The notes: generated from the letters alone by a model not told the origin. A DNA stretch of 64,000 nt from Paenibacillus endophyticus (GCF_014192395.1 NZ_JACHXW010000005.1:310001-374000), one strand, 5' to 3'; counted from the stretch's first letter, positions 42,333 to 53,028 are shown. Numbers and translations: made by a program.

Positions 42333-43745
42333 TTATGACTGCATCCAGTTGAAGTGGAAGCTTCCTTCTTTGTCCAAGCGTTTGAACGTATGCGCACCGA
42401 AATAGTCGCGTTGCGCTTGTAGAAGGTTAGCAGGCAAACGCTCTGTACGGTAGCTGTCATAATAAGCAATCGCGCTTGAGAAAGCCGGAACCGGTACACC
42501 GTTAGTAACAGCTGCTGCAATCACTTCACGCCATGCGCCTTGATAAGACTCAACGATGTTTTGGAAGTAGGAATCGAGCAACAGGTTGCGCAGGTTAGGA
42601 TCACGGTCGTAAGCGTCTTTGATGTTCTGCAGGAAGCGTGCACGGATAATGCAGCCGCCGCGGAAAATCATAGCGATCTCGCCGTAGCTCAGATCCCAGT
42701 TGAATTCTTCGGAAGCAGCACGCATTTGGGCAAAGCCTTGTGCGTACGAACAAATTTTGCTTGCGAACAGCGCTTTGCGGACGGACTCGATGAATGCTGC
42801 TCTGTCGCCTGTGAAAGGCACTTTTGCGGGACCGTTAAGCACTTTGCTTGCTGCAACGCGTTCTTCCTTCATAGCGGACAAGAAGCGAGTGAATACCGAT
42901 TCCGTAATAATAGAAAGCGGTACGCCTAGATCAAGCGAGCTTTGGCTTGTCCATTTGCCAGTTCCTTTTTGGCCAGCGGAATCCAAGATCACATCGACCA
43001 TTGGCTTGCCTGTCTCAGGATCGTATTTGGAGAAAATATCTCTTGTGATCTCAATAAGGTAGCTGTCCAGCTCGCCTTTGTTCCACTCTGAGAAAATTTC
43101 GTGAAGCTCTTCCGCGCTAACGTCCAGCACGTTTTTGAGAAGATCATATGCTTCGCAAATAAGCTGCATGTCACCGTACTCAATGCCGTTATGCACCATT
43201 TTCACGTAGTGGCCAGCACCGTCTGGTCCGATATATGTACAGCAAGCATCATCGCCAACTTTAGCGGATATCGCTTTAAGGATAGGTTCAACAAGCTCAT
43301 AAGCGGATTTCTGGCCGCCTGGCATAATCGAAGGGCCTTTCAATGCGCCTTCTTCGCCGCCGGAAACGCCGGTACCGATGAAACGGAAGCCTTTCGCTTC
43401 CAAATCTTTGCTGCGACGAACCGTATCAGGGAAATAAGCGTTGCCGCCATCAATGATGATATCGCCTTCAGCCAAATGAGGAACAAGTGAATCGATTGTT
43501 GCATCTGTGCCAGCGCCTGCTTGTACCATGATTAGAATTTTGCGCGGAACTTCAAGAGATTGTACGAATTCTTCGATGCTGTATGTTGGAACAAGGTTTT
43601 TGCCTGCTGCTTCTTGTACGAGGTCGTCTGTCTTTTCGCGGGAACGGTTGAACACCGATACCGTGAAGCCTCTGCTTTCAATGTTAAGAGCAAGGTTTTT
43701 GCCCATTACGGCCAATCCGATTACGCCAATTTGCTGTTTTGACAT
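42333..43745 (-). CDS. gnd: 6-phosphogluconate dehydrogenase (decarboxylating)
   Basis: A 470-residue enzyme with an N-terminal NADP-binding Rossmann fold ([16 protein letters not shown], then VFNRS), the GVSGGEEGA loop, the catalytic lysine in [14 protein letters not shown] and a helical C-terminal domain. It oxidises 6-phosphogluconate to ribulose 5-phosphate, giving NADPH in the pentose phosphate pathway. The ATG at 43745 is preferred over an upstream codon because GAAGGATGGAAG precedes it and because family members start MSKQQIG. No terminator is seen. Monocistronic. Confidence 0.95.
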   Translation of the reverse strand: MSKQQIGVIGLAVMGKNLALNIESRGFTVSVFNRSREKTDDLVQEAAGKNLVPTYSIEEFVQSLEVPRKILIMVQAGAGTDATIDSLVPHLAEGDIIIDGGNAYFPDTVRRSKDLEAKGFRFIGTGVSGGEEGALKGPSIMPGGQKSAYELVEPILKAISAKVGDDACCTYIGPDGAGHYVKMVHNGIEYGDMQLICEAYDLLKNVLDVSAEELHEIFSEWNKGELDSYLIEITRDIFSKYDPETGKPMVDVILDSAGQKGTGKWTSQSSLDLGVPLSIITESVFTRFLSAMKEERVAASKVLNGPAKVPFTGDRAAFIESVRKALFASKICSYAQGFAQMRAASEEFNWDLSYGEIAMIFRGGCIIRARFLQNIKDAYDRDPNLRNLLLDSYFQNIVESYQGAWREVIAAAVTNGVPVPAFSSAIAYYDSYRTERLPANLLQAQRDYFGAHTFKRLDKEGSFHFNWMQS

Positions 43746-43951
43746 CTGGTTTCTTCCATCCTTCATCATCTATTTTGGGTCACAATAGTTTTATTTTACT
43801 CTTTTTATCCCAAGAAGAAAACTGTCTAAGCGGAAAAATGTCGAATAAGCGGCATTAGAATTATTGACCGATTCAAAAAGTTTATCTTATATTTGTCTTA
43901 ATTGCTCCTTTTTGCTCGATGGAACAACCGTAAATTCCAACTTTCGCACAA

Positions 43952-44003
43952 CCTAAAAACGACCAATTGCTGAAGGGATTCACAGCGATTGATCGTTTTT
44001 AGG
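43952..44003 (-). terminator. Long inverted repeat after the unknown gene at 44031
   Basis: CCTAAAAACGA-CAAT and ATTG-TCGTTTTTAGG (one mismatch in 16) flank a 20-base spacer. On the minus strand it lies 28 bp past the stop. The T-rich half suits a terminator, but the spacer is long. Confidence 0.6.
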
Positions 44004-44030
44004 TTTTCATGGGGGAATCAGCATCTATCA

Positions 44031-44627
44031 TCAGAGTTCCAGTTGCAGCATTTCCGAGCGAAGTGCCATCAATCGCTCTTTTGACTCCGAAACCGCATCC
44101 TCATCCGTGCCCTGCAGCGCGTCAAACAGCATCGACAACTCGTAGTCAAGCTCATAGCGGAGCACGATGGCTCTCTCTTCTGCCCGCTTCGATTGGAAGG
44201 CTCTAATCATTTCTTCTATTGTAACGAAAGGCTTCTTCTGATAAATAATCCGATGTTCCATACCGGACACCTCCACAAGTCGTATAATCTCACCGAACAT
44301 GATACTCTCAATGACGATTTGACGATCTTTGATACGCTTCACAACCGCATGTCCACGTGTGTCATTAATCAGCTTTTCAATCAACTCTGACAGCTTCTCG
44401 TCTTTAATAATGTAGTCTCCGACGATTTTGTATCGGTTCTTCATTCGTTGGAATTGGAGCTTCACCAGCTTGCGGCCGGTCCGGATCGAAACTAGAAATT
44501 GTCCCTCCGTCTCACTCCAATACAAGGAATAACCCTCCTGAATAAGATCGCGGATGAGATTTTGGATTTGCCGGCGGTCAAATCGCAGTTCCAAATTGCA
44601 ATATTCGACTTCATGGCTTTTGTTCAC
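44031..44627 (-). CDS. Protein of unknown function (198 aa), possible RNA or nucleotide binder
   Basis: A soluble, charged protein with no signal peptide or membrane segment. It opens with a strand-rich region (VEYCNLELRFDRRQIQNLI) and closes with a long helical acidic tail. A segment reading FGEIIRLVEVSGMEH lies at the middle. GGGAGGG lies before the GTG at 44627. It is flanked by gnd and proS and has no obvious partner. I do not recognise it. Confidence 0.6.
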   Translation of the reverse strand: MNKSHEVEYCNLELRFDRRQIQNLIRDLIQEGYSLYWSETEGQFLVSIRTGRKLVKLQFQRMKNRYKIVGDYIIKDEKLSELIEKLINDTRGHAVVKRIKDRQIVIESIMFGEIIRLVEVSGMEHRIIYQKKPFVTIEEMIRAFQSKRAEERAIVLRYELDYELSMLFDALQGTDEDAVSESKERLMALRSEMLQLEL

Positions 44628-44763
44628 GGCAATCCCTCCCTTACCTCAGTATAGTTGACGAAATGTTCTGATAATTTATTCTTACTTTTATCTTATACTC
44701 CATCTTATGTTCTGGCAACTTGGATTATTGACTAAATTTACGCTGAAAGGCTACTTTACTTAA

Positions 44764-44808
44764 AAAAGGGCGCGGCTGCCTCCAAATGAAGACAGCTCGT
44801 ACCCTTTA
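44764..44808 (-). terminator. Terminator of proS
   Basis: On the minus strand AAAGGG-GCTGTCTTC faces GGAGGCAGC-CCCTTTTTT with two small bulges. Confidence 0.75.
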
Positions 44809-44881
44809 TGTGCTTATATTTTATAGGCGCTCGCGGATATTTTTAATTCAGAATTGCTTTTGTGCAGAGGCCCGCCTTGCA

Positions 44882-46603
44882 TTAATATTCTGCTCCGGTC
44901 GCAAAAACCAATGCTTCCTCAAGGCCCAATTGCTGCACCTCGCCGGTTTTTCTTGTTTTCAGTTCCACGATTCCTTCTGCAGCCTGCTTGCCAATCACGA
45001 TTCTCAGCGGAATGCCAATGAGGTCTGAATCCTTGAATTTAACGCCTGGCCGCTCATCTCGATCATCCATGAGCACCTCTACTCCAGCCTCACTAAGCCT
45101 AGACGTAATATGTGCAGCCAAGTCCATCTGCACCGTATCCTTAACGGATACAGGAACGACATGAACCTGATACGGAGCAATCGCACGCGGCCATATAATG
45201 CCATTATTATCAGAATGCTGTTCAAGTACAGCAGACAAAAGCCTGGATACGCCGATTCCATAACATCCCATGATAAAAGGCTGTTCCCTGCCTGATGCAT
45301 TCAAATAGGTCGCATGCAAAGCCTCGCTGTACTTCGTGCCCAGCTTGAAAACGTGACCGACCTCAATGCCACGGTGAAAGGCTAATCGGCCTTCCTCGCA
45401 GCGAGGGCAATGATCTCCCGCTTCTGCGTTGCGGAAATCACCCGCTGCCGCCTGCGAGAGATGAATGAGCGGCTTGACGTTGCCCAGATGATAGTCAGCC
45501 TCATTCGCTCCCGCAATTCCGCTTTCCATGGCAAGTACCGCGTCATCTACGAGAATCGGAATCTGAAGTCCTATTGGGCCGGCGAAGCCCGTCGGTGCTC
45601 CCGTGACGCGTTCTGCAGTGGTTTGATCCGCAAGCTCAACATGCGCTGCAGACAGCTTGTTTTTCACTTTTATTTCGTTGACCTCATGATCTCCCCGTAC
45701 GACAACGGCCACAGGCTTGCCATCTACCGCGTAAATTAATGTTTTGATAAAAGCCGCTGCTTCGAGCTCGAACGCCTGTGAAAGCTGCTCGATCGTTTTA
45801 ATATTCGGCGTATGATGCCGGACAAGCTCCGCCTCATGCTCATCCCTTACAGACGATTCTTCGCTCGCAGCCTGCTCCTTGCCTCCGTATTCCGCTTTTT
45901 CCAAATTCGCCGCATAGCTGCAGGAATCGCATACCGCTATCGTATCCTCGCCAATATCGGCAAGAGCCATGAACTCATGCGTTCCTCCTTCTCCGCCAAT
46001 CGAACCTGCATCCGCCTCAACTGAGCGGAAATAAAGCCCGCAGCGCGTAAATATCCGGTGATAAGCCTCATACATGCTGGTATAGCTGCGATGAAGCCCT
46101 TCCCAATCGGCATCGAAGGAGTAGGCATCCTTCATCAGGAACTCTCTGCCGCGCAGCAAGCCGTAGCGGGGCCGCTTCTCATCGCGAAACTTCGTCTGGA
46201 TTTGATACAACGTAAGAGGAAGCTGCCTGTAAGAGCTCACCTCGCCGCGTACGAGACTCGTAATGACTTCCTCATGTGTCGGACCAAGGGTGAATTCCCG
46301 ATCATGGCGGTCGCGCAGGCGCATGAGCTCCGGGCCGTATACCTCGTAACGCCCTGATTCCTTCCATAGCTCTGCAGGCTGCATGGCCGGCATCAATACT
46401 TCCTGAGCTCCTGCCAGATCCATCTCCTCGCGTACAATTTGCTCCAATTTTCTTAGTACCCGCCTGCCTAACGGCAAATACGTATATATGCCTGCCGCGA
46501 GCTGTCTGATTAACCCGGCTCGCAGCATCCATTGATGGCTTGCTGCTTCTGCTTCAGAAGGCGACTCACGCAGGGTTGGCATTAATAGCTGGCTTTGTCT
46601 CAT
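44882..46603 (-). CDS. proS: Prolyl-tRNA synthetase (bacterial type with editing insert)
   Basis: A 573-residue class II synthetase. The N-terminal core (LREELDLAG-like region, [16 protein letters not shown] and the [19 protein letters not shown] motif 2) encloses the INS editing domain (about 225-405), and the C-terminal anticodon-binding domain closes the protein. It charges tRNA-Pro and clears Ala-tRNA. The ATG at 46603 is chosen because GGGAG lies upstream of it; an ATG at 46621 is too close to the SD. Controlled by the T-box upstream. Confidence 0.94.
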   Translation of the reverse strand: MRQSQLLMPTLRESPSEAEAASHQWMLRAGLIRQLAAGIYTYLPLGRRVLRKLEQIVREEMDLAGAQEVLMPAMQPAELWKESGRYEVYGPELMRLRDRHDREFTLGPTHEEVITSLVRGEVSSYRQLPLTLYQIQTKFRDEKRPRYGLLRGREFLMKDAYSFDADWEGLHRSYTSMYEAYHRIFTRCGLYFRSVEADAGSIGGEGGTHEFMALADIGEDTIAVCDSCSYAANLEKAEYGGKEQAASEESSVRDEHEAELVRHHTPNIKTIEQLSQAFELEAAAFIKTLIYAVDGKPVAVVVRGDHEVNEIKVKNKLSAAHVELADQTTAERVTGAPTGFAGPIGLQIPILVDDAVLAMESGIAGANEADYHLGNVKPLIHLSQAAAGDFRNAEAGDHCPRCEEGRLAFHRGIEVGHVFKLGTKYSEALHATYLNASGREQPFIMGCYGIGVSRLLSAVLEQHSDNNGIIWPRAIAPYQVHVVPVSVKDTVQMDLAAHITSRLSEAGVEVLMDDRDERPGVKFKDSDLIGIPLRIVIGKQAAEGIVELKTRKTGEVQQLGLEEALVFATGAEY

Positions 46604-46648
46604 CGTAATCAACACTCCCATTCATTCGAGTTTCCCTTTTCCAGATGC

Positions 46649-46900
46649 AAAAAGAACGCATTCGAAAGGGACGAATGCGTTCGTGGTACCACCCTAAATA
46701 TAGCTGCGGTCAAGCAAGTGCGGCTCTTATTCGATAACGGAATGAAAGTTCCGGCAGCAGCAGGCTTCTCGGCTTGCTTCCGCAGCTCGCAAGATAGGAT
46801 TTGATCAACGTTTATGGAAGCCTTGCAGCCGCGGGCTTCCTCTCTGTCATAAACGTGGGCTGATCAACATAGTCTTGGTCAAAGCTGTTGTTCTGTCATT
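46649..46900 (-). promoter_or_regulatory. T-box riboswitch of proS
   Basis: The minus-strand leader has the T-box GGGTGGTACCACG (46683-46695) followed by a near-perfect terminator (GAACGCATTCG and CGAATGCGTTC, then TTTTT; 46649-46682). Upstream stems include ACGTTTATGACAG/ facing ATAAACGT. A CCU triplet lies in a plausible specifier position in ATCAAATCCTATC, consistent with proline. Confidence 0.88.
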
Positions 46901-46970
46901 AACTTTTGACAAATTTACAATACAAATGTGATGAAGTCAAGAGCATATTCCAATCGTCCGCTAGTTCATG

Positions 46971-48122
46971 TTAGCTGGTACGGTTAGGCCGCAGCACAAC
47001 GGATCCGAAGGTGATCAGTACTGCCGCGAATAGAAGCAGAATCAACAGCTGCATGCCTATATCAGAAAAGCTGTAACCTCCGCCTAACCGGTCAATCGCT
47101 TGAATCGCCCACTTTTGGGGAGTGAAATTAGCCAGCTTCTGCATGAAATCGGGCATGATCGAAAGTGGAAAAAAACAGCCGCTGATGAGGCAGGACGGAA
47201 TGATAAGAAGATTGTTGATTTGCGACAGCTGCGTGCTGCTGCGAACTAGACCTGCTATGGCAGAGGTGAGTCCCACTGCTGCAAGCAGATAGCATTCCAG
47301 AACAAGAAGCAGCGAGCCAAACGGAATGCCCAGAGAATAACCAAATGCGTAGTAAAGCAAGCTCAGCACAATTAGGAGTTGAATCGTGCCTACCAGCATG
47401 CTTCCCATAAAATTGCCGAAGGCAATATCAAAAGCTCTCAATGGCGCTGTGTACATTCTAGCCATCGTTCGCGTATCTCGATCTTCCATAACAAATCCGA
47501 TCGATTGGCTGACAAGAAGCAACAGAAACATGAGGATAAGTCCAATCATCATCGGATTAGATACAACTTGCCCTAGCTTCATTTCTGATTGGATGGCAGT
47601 AATTGTTGGTGCTGCTTGCGCTTCAAGCAGCGCTGCAAGCCGTGATGGTTCGGCTGCATATGCCTCATTTCCCCTCATAAGTTCTACAGTCGCGTAGAGC
47701 CTATCTGACTCAACAGCTAGCATAGCCGAGAGCGAGGCATTCCATAATTGTTCGTTCATCTGGTATACGATAGCCTTGGAGTGCGTCCCGCTCAGCATCT
47801 GTGAAGTGAAATCAGCCGGTACATACACAGCAGCATCCGCTTCACCGTCGCTTACAAGCGCCTTTAGCTCTTCCTCTGTCAGATTTGAATGTTTTTGTAT
47901 CGCGTAAAGCGGTTCCTTCTCTAGTGTAGAAGCGAGGTAAGCTCCCAGGCTGCCTCTATCCGCAATATTTACGACGATAACCGGCTTACTGTCCAACAAA
48001 CCGGAAAGCAAGCCTCCCATCATGGATAAAATAATAGCTGGAAGCAGGACATTCATAATCAATCCGCGCCGCGAACCCATCGTCCGACGAATGAGATGGG
48101 CGGCTATGTGCAAGCTAGGCAT
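46971..48122 (-). CDS. ABC-2-type exporter permease (second subunit, LnrN-like)
   Basis: A 383-residue ABC-2 permease. One N-terminal membrane segment (about 25-45), a large extracytoplasmic domain (about 50-185), and five C-terminal membrane segments from about 190. The family pattern SQSIGFVMEDRDTRTMARM precedes membrane segment 3. It is the last gene of a three-gene exporter set, overlapping the upstream permease gene by 8 bp. Similar to LnrN/YfiN of the Bacillus linearmycin exporter; the substrate here is unknown. Confidence 0.83.
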   Translation of the reverse strand: MPSLHIAAHLIRRTMGSRRGLIMNVLLPAIILSMMGGLLSGLLDSKPVIVVNIADRGSLGAYLASTLEKEPLYAIQKHSNLTEEELKALVSDGEADAAVYVPADFTSQMLSGTHSKAIVYQMNEQLWNASLSAMLAVESDRLYATVELMRGNEAYAAEPSRLAALLEAQAAPTITAIQSEMKLGQVVSNPMMIGLILMFLLLLVSQSIGFVMEDRDTRTMARMYTAPLRAFDIAFGNFMGSMLVGTIQLLIVLSLLYYAFGYSLGIPFGSLLLVLECYLLAAVGLTSAIAGLVRSSTQLSQINNLLIIPSCLISGCFFPLSIMPDFMQKLANFTPQKWAIQAIDRLGGGYSFSDIGMQLLILLLFAAVLITFGSVVLRPNRTS

Positions 48123-49272
48123 GCGGTTTCACCACCTTTGGCAATCTAATGATTGCGATAATAAGAAGACAGAGCGCAAACAATGCCAGAACGCCGATCT
48201 CCTGCCAGGCTTCCGTTTGCCCAGTCCCCGTCATGACAGCTCTAAGACTCGTGCTTGCCCAATGGTTGATGGTTAACTTATTCGCTCCGCCTACCATTTT
48301 CTCAATTCCAGTCATCATGCCGCCGCTCAAAAAAGTCATACTGAACACGATGATTGAAAAAAACGTTTGCGTCGTCTTTTTATTCTGGGCAAATGAGGCG
48401 ATCGTAATCCCCAACCCGATTCCCGCTGCGGCTGTTAAAAAGCAAATTAACGCAATGATTTCGTATTGACCGCCCCAATTCACGTCGTACACAAAACTCG
48501 TAAATACTACGATGACTATCGCTTGCAAAGCAGCAAGCATGCCCGATCCGCAGATAACGCCTAGCGTCGTCATGCGAAAGGAAGAAGGATTCGTATACAT
48601 GCGCTGCAGCGTGCCGCTCTCGCGTTGATTGATCAACGCAATAGCTGCCGCCATTCCGCCGTACAGTAGAAACATGATCAAGTACGCTGCCGAATAGTAC
48701 TGGATTGCGGACGTCTCTCCGAAAATCTCGCTATCTCCCATGCCTAAATTATGGACAACGATGGAATCTTCAGCTGAAGGCTCCTTTAGAATGTCACCCG
48801 CATTCATCACACCTAGAATCTGGACAGCTGCAATCTGCAAGTTAACAGTGGAAAGATAGCGATTGACCACAGCATCCGCTGCTATATTTTTCTCTTCGTA
48901 TCGACCGGCATAGGTCAGCCATTCTGCAGCTTTTCCTGTCTCTACCTGCAATGAGAAATCGCTGGGAATACTCACTCCATAATCTACTGTTCCCTCGCGC
49001 ACCCAATCTTGCACCTCGCTCGCGGATTTCGCTTGCAATACCTTAATATATGGACCTGCGGCTGCCTCTTCCCAGAATAATGTTATGCCATCTCTCATAT
49101 TCCCGTGGTCAGCATTGAAGACTGCAACCTTTGCGGGCTTGATATCCGTATTGAACGCACTGCCTAACAGCAAGATCAATAACAGCGGCAGCCCAATAAG
49201 GATAACAAGCAACGAACGCATCCGGCTGTATTTCACGCATTCATAATAAACGGTCGTCCACCAAGCTCTCAT
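48115..49272 (-). CDS. ABC-2-type exporter permease (first subunit, LnrM-like)
   Basis: A 385-residue ABC-2 permease of the same layout: one N-terminal segment (about 20-38), an extracytoplasmic domain to about 185, and five later segments (LIMFLLYGGMAAAIAL onwards). It overlaps the next gene by 8 bp, so the two permeases are coupled. Together with the ATPase upstream (14 bp gap) it should form an export heterodimer. LnrM/YfiM-like. Confidence 0.83.
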   Translation of the reverse strand: MRAWWTTVYYECVKYSRMRSLLVILIGLPLLLILLLGSAFNTDIKPAKVAVFNADHGNMRDGITLFWEEAAAGPYIKVLQAKSASEVQDWVREGTVDYGVSIPSDFSLQVETGKAAEWLTYAGRYEEKNIAADAVVNRYLSTVNLQIAAVQILGVMNAGDILKEPSAEDSIVVHNLGMGDSEIFGETSAIQYYSAAYLIMFLLYGGMAAAIALINQRESGTLQRMYTNPSSFRMTTLGVICGSGMLAALQAIVIVVFTSFVYDVNWGGQYEIIALICFLTAAAGIGLGITIASFAQNKKTTQTFFSIIVFSMTFLSGGMMTGIEKMVGGANKLTINHWASTSLRAVMTGTGQTEAWQEIGVLALFALCLLIIAIIRLPKVVKPHA

Positions 49273-49285
49273 CGCTTAATTCCTC

Positions 49286-50230
49286 CTATTCGTCTCGCAA
49301 AGTGCGTCCGGTCATTTGCAGAAAAAGCGACTCCAGATTCGGCTCGACCCTGGTCAACTTTCGGAGATTAATGCCGTGCTTCTGAATGATGAACAATAAA
49401 TCCTGAAGGATCGACGGTGACTCTTTCACCGTAGCCGTAAGCTTTAATCCCAAATCACTTTCATCCAATTGCTGCATGCCAGGATGCTCTGAGATTTCTC
49501 TCAGCATGTCAACCGAATTGCGATCGATTTCGAAGATCAGCTTCTCGCCTTGACCGACTTGGCGCTTTAATTCATCCTTCGTGCCGCAAGCAATCAATTT
49601 GCCTTGATCGAGGATGCCAATTCTCGTACATATCGCCTCGACCTCCTCCATATAATGGCTCGTGTATATCACTGTAGATCCGAGCTTGTTCAATGACCTT
49701 ACTGATTCCAAGATGTGATTCCTAGACTGCGGATCAATGCCGACAGTCGGCTCATCCATAATGATCAGCTTTGGACGATGCATGATTGCGCAAGCAATAT
49801 TAAGTCTCCGCTTCATACCGCCCGAGAAAGTAGAGGGCTTATCCTTCGCCTTTTCAAGCAAACCAACGAATTGCAAGGCTTCGTCGACGCGGTCTCGAAG
49901 AAGTGAGCCTCGAAGTCCATATAGCTTCGCAAAAAAAGTAACGTTCTCTCGGGCAGTCAGCATTTCGTAAATCGCGAGCTCCTGCGGGACGAGCCCAATT
50001 CTCTTTTTCACCTCGATTGGCTGCTTGCGAATGGAATAGCCGTCCACTAGAATATCTCCTCCGCTTGGCGCAAGCAAGCCGGACAGCATATGGATACTCG
50101 TGCTCTTGCCTGCGCCGTTAGGTCCAAGCAAGCCGAAAATCTCTCCTTCACCGATTGAAAAGTTAAGATGATTAACGGTTATTGTCGTATCGTATTTTTT
50201 AACGACCTCGCGAAATGCAACTAGACTCAT
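49286..50230 (-). CDS. ABC exporter ATP-binding protein (LnrL-like)
   Basis: A 314-residue ATPase. Walker A GLLGPNGAGKST (about 43), signature TFSGGMKRRL, Walker B KLIIMDEPTVG and an H-loop in YTSHYMEE. The C-terminal extension (about 235-310) is typical of ABCA/drug exporter ATPases such as LnrL. The ATG at 50230 is preferred because GGGAG lies 11 bases upstream; a longer frame from 50326 lacks an SD. First gene of the exporter unit, divergent from a two-component system. Confidence 0.87.
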   Translation of the reverse strand: MSLVAFREVVKKYDTTITVNHLNFSIGEGEIFGLLGPNGAGKSTSIHMLSGLLAPSGGDILVDGYSIRKQPIEVKKRIGLVPQELAIYEMLTARENVTFFAKLYGLRGSLLRDRVDEALQFVGLLEKAKDKPSTFSGGMKRRLNIACAIMHRPKLIIMDEPTVGIDPQSRNHILESVRSLNKLGSTVIYTSHYMEEVEAICTRIGILDQGKLIACGTKDELKRQVGQGEKLIFEIDRNSVDMLREISEHPGMQQLDESDLGLKLTATVKESPSILQDLLFIIQKHGINLRKLTRVEPNLESLFLQMTGRTLRDE

Positions 50231-50451
50231 CTCTGCTTCAACTCCCTGCTTCGTTTCTGATAATCCCATTGTATGCTTTTCGCTCGCTTGAAACAGGTCT
50301 ATAAAGTCATAACCTCGAGGTGACAAAAGTCATCTCCTCGGCATCGGTCATAGAGCGGCATGAAGGTTGCATGAAATAAACCAACCTGCTCGTTCGGGCC
50401 TATCTGATTATGCTATAATGAAGCAAATTCAGCAGCGGGAGCTTCTATCAA

Positions 50452-51582
50452 ATGAATATACTGCTAAACCGAATTCGGACACTGCTAGTTGCGGTCCCAT
50501 CGGTCCTGAGCGTCGCGAACGTTGCACCCAGCCACTATGCCATATACACAGCCTGTGTGCTGTTTGCGCTGCTGCTCATAAGATCAGGCTCGCTTTTTCC
50601 TAAATTCCGCAATCTATCGCTGCTGGCAGAGCTCATCTGCTTTTCATGGCTAGCTCATTCGTACGGCGGTGTACTGTTTCTATTGCTCTTCTCAACCCTT
50701 ATCGCGTCTTGCCGAAACAGGCCAGAGCGCGCGACCAGCATCATCTGGTCGATAGCTGGATTAGTTGCCTTGCTCTCTGCAATGCAGGACAGTCAACAAG
50801 CGTTGTTGCTTTCTGCTTCGCTGCTTTGGCTCACGACGGCTGCCATTCTTTATGCCGCAAATGAATATGAGAATAAGCAGCTTCAGATTGAGGACTTGTA
50901 TGAGGCGTTATCTGCAAGCCACGCCGAGCTTGACGCCGCTAGGCGCCGCATGCACGATTATGCGCTGCAAGTCGAGCAGCAGGCTCAGATCGAGGAACGA
51001 AACCGCATTGCCAAAGACATTCACGACGATTTGGGCCACCGGCTTATACGCGTCAAGATGATGTCGGAAGCAGCGCTGCATTTGTTTGATGCCGACGCAG
51101 ACCGAGCAAGATTGACCGTCGAGCAAATACGCGATCAGCTGCAAGACAGCATGGAACTCATGCGCCGAACCGTCAGAAGGATCGCTTCTGACCAAGAATC
51201 GGATGTTAGACGGTATGCACTGGATCGCCTGGTGGAAGAGTCGGCAGCCGCTATGGGGATAGCGGTAAGCTTCCGAATTACGGGCCACGCACGCCCGATT
51301 TATCCGAGCATGGAGCTCATACTCTTTAAAAATGCGCAGGAGGCGATTACGAATGCCGTCCGGCATGGGAGAGCGACGTCCATTACGGTTAATCTGGCTT
51401 TTGATGCGGCGCATGTCGCACTCACGATTGCAAATGACGGGATCATCCCGAGTGAGCCCATTGAAGCCGGTCTTGGCTTGAAAGGCATGAAAGAGCGAAT
51501 AGCATTGGTTGGGGGTCAGATCGAATGGGAGCGTGGAGCTCGTTTCTCCATTACGACTACCCTCCCCCTTCTTGGCGGCTAG
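50452..51582 (+). CDS. NarL-type sensor histidine kinase (LnrJ/DesK-like)
   Basis: A 376-residue membrane kinase. Residues about 1-135 hold four to five membrane segments with no large extracytoplasmic loop, so it senses within the membrane. A coiled coil (about 135-180) leads to the HisKA_3 dimerisation box AKDIHDDLGHR with the phosphohistidine near 191, and the HATPase domain follows (FKNAQEAITNAVRHG, then LGLKGMKER). GGGAG precedes the ATG. The response regulator lies 35 bp downstream. The divergent exporter is the likely target, as in Bacillus LnrJK-LnrLMN. Confidence 0.87.
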   Translation: MNILLNRIRTLLVAVPSVLSVANVAPSHYAIYTACVLFALLLIRSGSLFPKFRNLSLLAELICFSWLAHSYGGVLFLLLFSTLIASCRNRPERATSIIWSIAGLVALLSAMQDSQQALLLSASLLWLTTAAILYAANEYENKQLQIEDLYEALSASHAELDAARRRMHDYALQVEQQAQIEERNRIAKDIHDDLGHRLIRVKMMSEAALHLFDADADRARLTVEQIRDQLQDSMELMRRTVRRIASDQESDVRRYALDRLVEESAAAMGIAVSFRITGHARPIYPSMELILFKNAQEAITNAVRHGRATSITVNLAFDAAHVALTIANDGIIPSEPIEAGLGLKGMKERIALVGGQIEWERGARFSITTTLPLLGG

Positions 51583-51617
51583 CGAATTTTAAGCGCATGC
51601 AGAAATGGAGTTGCCTT

Positions 51618-52259
51618 ATGATTAGAGTGCTTGTGGTAGACGATGATCCTTTTATTCGCGAGAGCATGAAGGTCATCTTAGATCTCGATAACGATTTACA
51701 TGTGGCTGGGATATGTGGGAACGGCCATGATGCAGTAACGTTTGTCCGTCAATCGGCTGTTGATGTCGTGTTGATGGATATTCGAATGCCTGTCTGTGAC
51801 GGCGTGGAAGGAACTAAGCTGCTGCGAGCGCTTGAAGCCCCGCCTGCCGTGCTAATACTGACGACCTTTGATGACGATGAATATATCGCTCAGGCGATAC
51901 GGAATGGCGCGAACGGCTATTTGCTCAAAAACGTGCCGCCAAGCCGCATCATCAGCGGCATTAAAACAGTGTATGAGGGCAACGTCCTCATTCATCCGGA
52001 CATTGCCCGCAAGCTGGCAGGCATGCTGGAGACGCCGCGCCCCGAGCCGGGCAAAGCATTAACGATCAGCGGTCTAACGCCTGCCGAGGTTCAGATCGTT
52101 CAATTAATTGCAGACGGTCAATCAAACAAGGAAATGGCAGCTTCCTTATTTTTGAGTGAAGGCACGGTCAAAAATTATATTACCGAAATATTAAACAAGC
52201 TCGAGCTTCGAGATCGAACGCAAATCGCCATTTTTTATTTGAAATTAATCCACCAATAA
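51618..52259 (+). CDS. LuxR-type response regulator (LnrK-like)
   Basis: A 213-residue regulator. The receiver has VDDDPFIRES and the phospho-acceptor Asp54 in VLMDIRMP; a LuxR HTH covers about 145-210 (GLTPAEVQIVQLIADGQSNK, then EGTVKNYITEIL). It pairs with the upstream kinase and should activate the divergent exporter. The ATG at 51618 is chosen because GGAG precedes it; the longer frame lacks an SD. Confidence 0.9.
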   Translation: MIRVLVVDDDPFIRESMKVILDLDNDLHVAGICGNGHDAVTFVRQSAVDVVLMDIRMPVCDGVEGTKLLRALEAPPAVLILTTFDDDEYIAQAIRNGANGYLLKNVPPSRIISGIKTVYEGNVLIHPDIARKLAGMLETPRPEPGKALTISGLTPAEVQIVQLIADGQSNKEMAASLFLSEGTVKNYITEILNKLELRDRTQIAIFYLKLIHQ

Positions 52260-52287
52260 TGGTTTATTCATGAAGGAGACCACGACG

Positions 52288-52935
52288 ATGACATCACAGA
52301 CTACAACTTCCAAGTTTGACGGGTTCACACAAGCCGATTTCGAAGTGTTCAACCTAGTTGGACTTGAAGAGCGAATGGCAGCAATCCAGAATCAAATTCA
52401 GCCGAAATTTCACGCAATTGGCGGGCAGCTTACAGTAGATGCGGCCGTGCATGCAGGCAATGAAATGTATTTGCACGTTGCTCGGCATGCTCGCCGCAAG
52501 GTCAACCCGCCCAAGGATACTTGGCTTGCGATCTGCAGCAACAAACGCGGCTATAAAGCACATCCACATTTCCAGCTCGGCTTGTTTGACGATCATTTAT
52601 TCCTATGGATGGCGCTTATTTACGAGGTTCCGAACAAATCCAATATCGCTACCGCTTTCCTCAATCAAATCGATGACGTTATCGCTGTTGTGCCGCAGGA
52701 CTATGTCCTCTCGCTCGACCATATGAAAAAGGAATCGACCCCTATCGCCGCGATGACCAAGCAAGACTGGAAGGACGCGCTTATCCGTTTCCGTGACGTC
52801 CAGAAAGCCGAGCTGCTGATCGGAAGACATGTCAAGGCTGGAGACCCTATCCTTCGCGACGGCGATGCGCTGCTCGCCTTTGCTTCTTCCACATATGAGA
52901 CGCTCATGCCGCTTTATCGCATGGCTAACCTCTAA
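52288..52935 (+). CDS. yktB: YktB-family protein (UPF0637/DUF1054)
   Basis: A 215-residue soluble protein following the DUF1054 pattern: FDGFTQADFEVFNLVGLEERM near the start, the HVARHARRKVNPPKDTWLA block, and HPHFQLGLFDDHLFLW near 90. The function is unknown in Bacillus too. The ATG at 52288 follows AAGGAG; an in-frame ATG at 52270 lies before the SD. It lies 28 bp behind the regulator gene and may be co-transcribed. Confidence 0.87.
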   Translation: MTSQTTTSKFDGFTQADFEVFNLVGLEERMAAIQNQIQPKFHAIGGQLTVDAAVHAGNEMYLHVARHARRKVNPPKDTWLAICSNKRGYKAHPHFQLGLFDDHLFLWMALIYEVPNKSNIATAFLNQIDDVIAVVPQDYVLSLDHMKKESTPIAAMTKQDWKDALIRFRDVQKAELLIGRHVKAGDPILRDGDALLAFASSTYETLMPLYRMANL

Positions 52936-52987
52936 AATTGAAATGTACGCGAACAAGCGCGTTTTCTGCAACGGTTAGTATGGCGAA

Positions 52988-53028
52988 AAAAATGGCTGAA
53001 CAGGCAAAGCTCCCTGTTCAGCCATTTC
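52988..53028. terminator. Bidirectional terminator between yktB and the RND gene
   Basis: AAATGGCTGAACAGG and CCTGTTCAGCCATTT, a perfect 15-bp stem. Confidence 0.9.
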
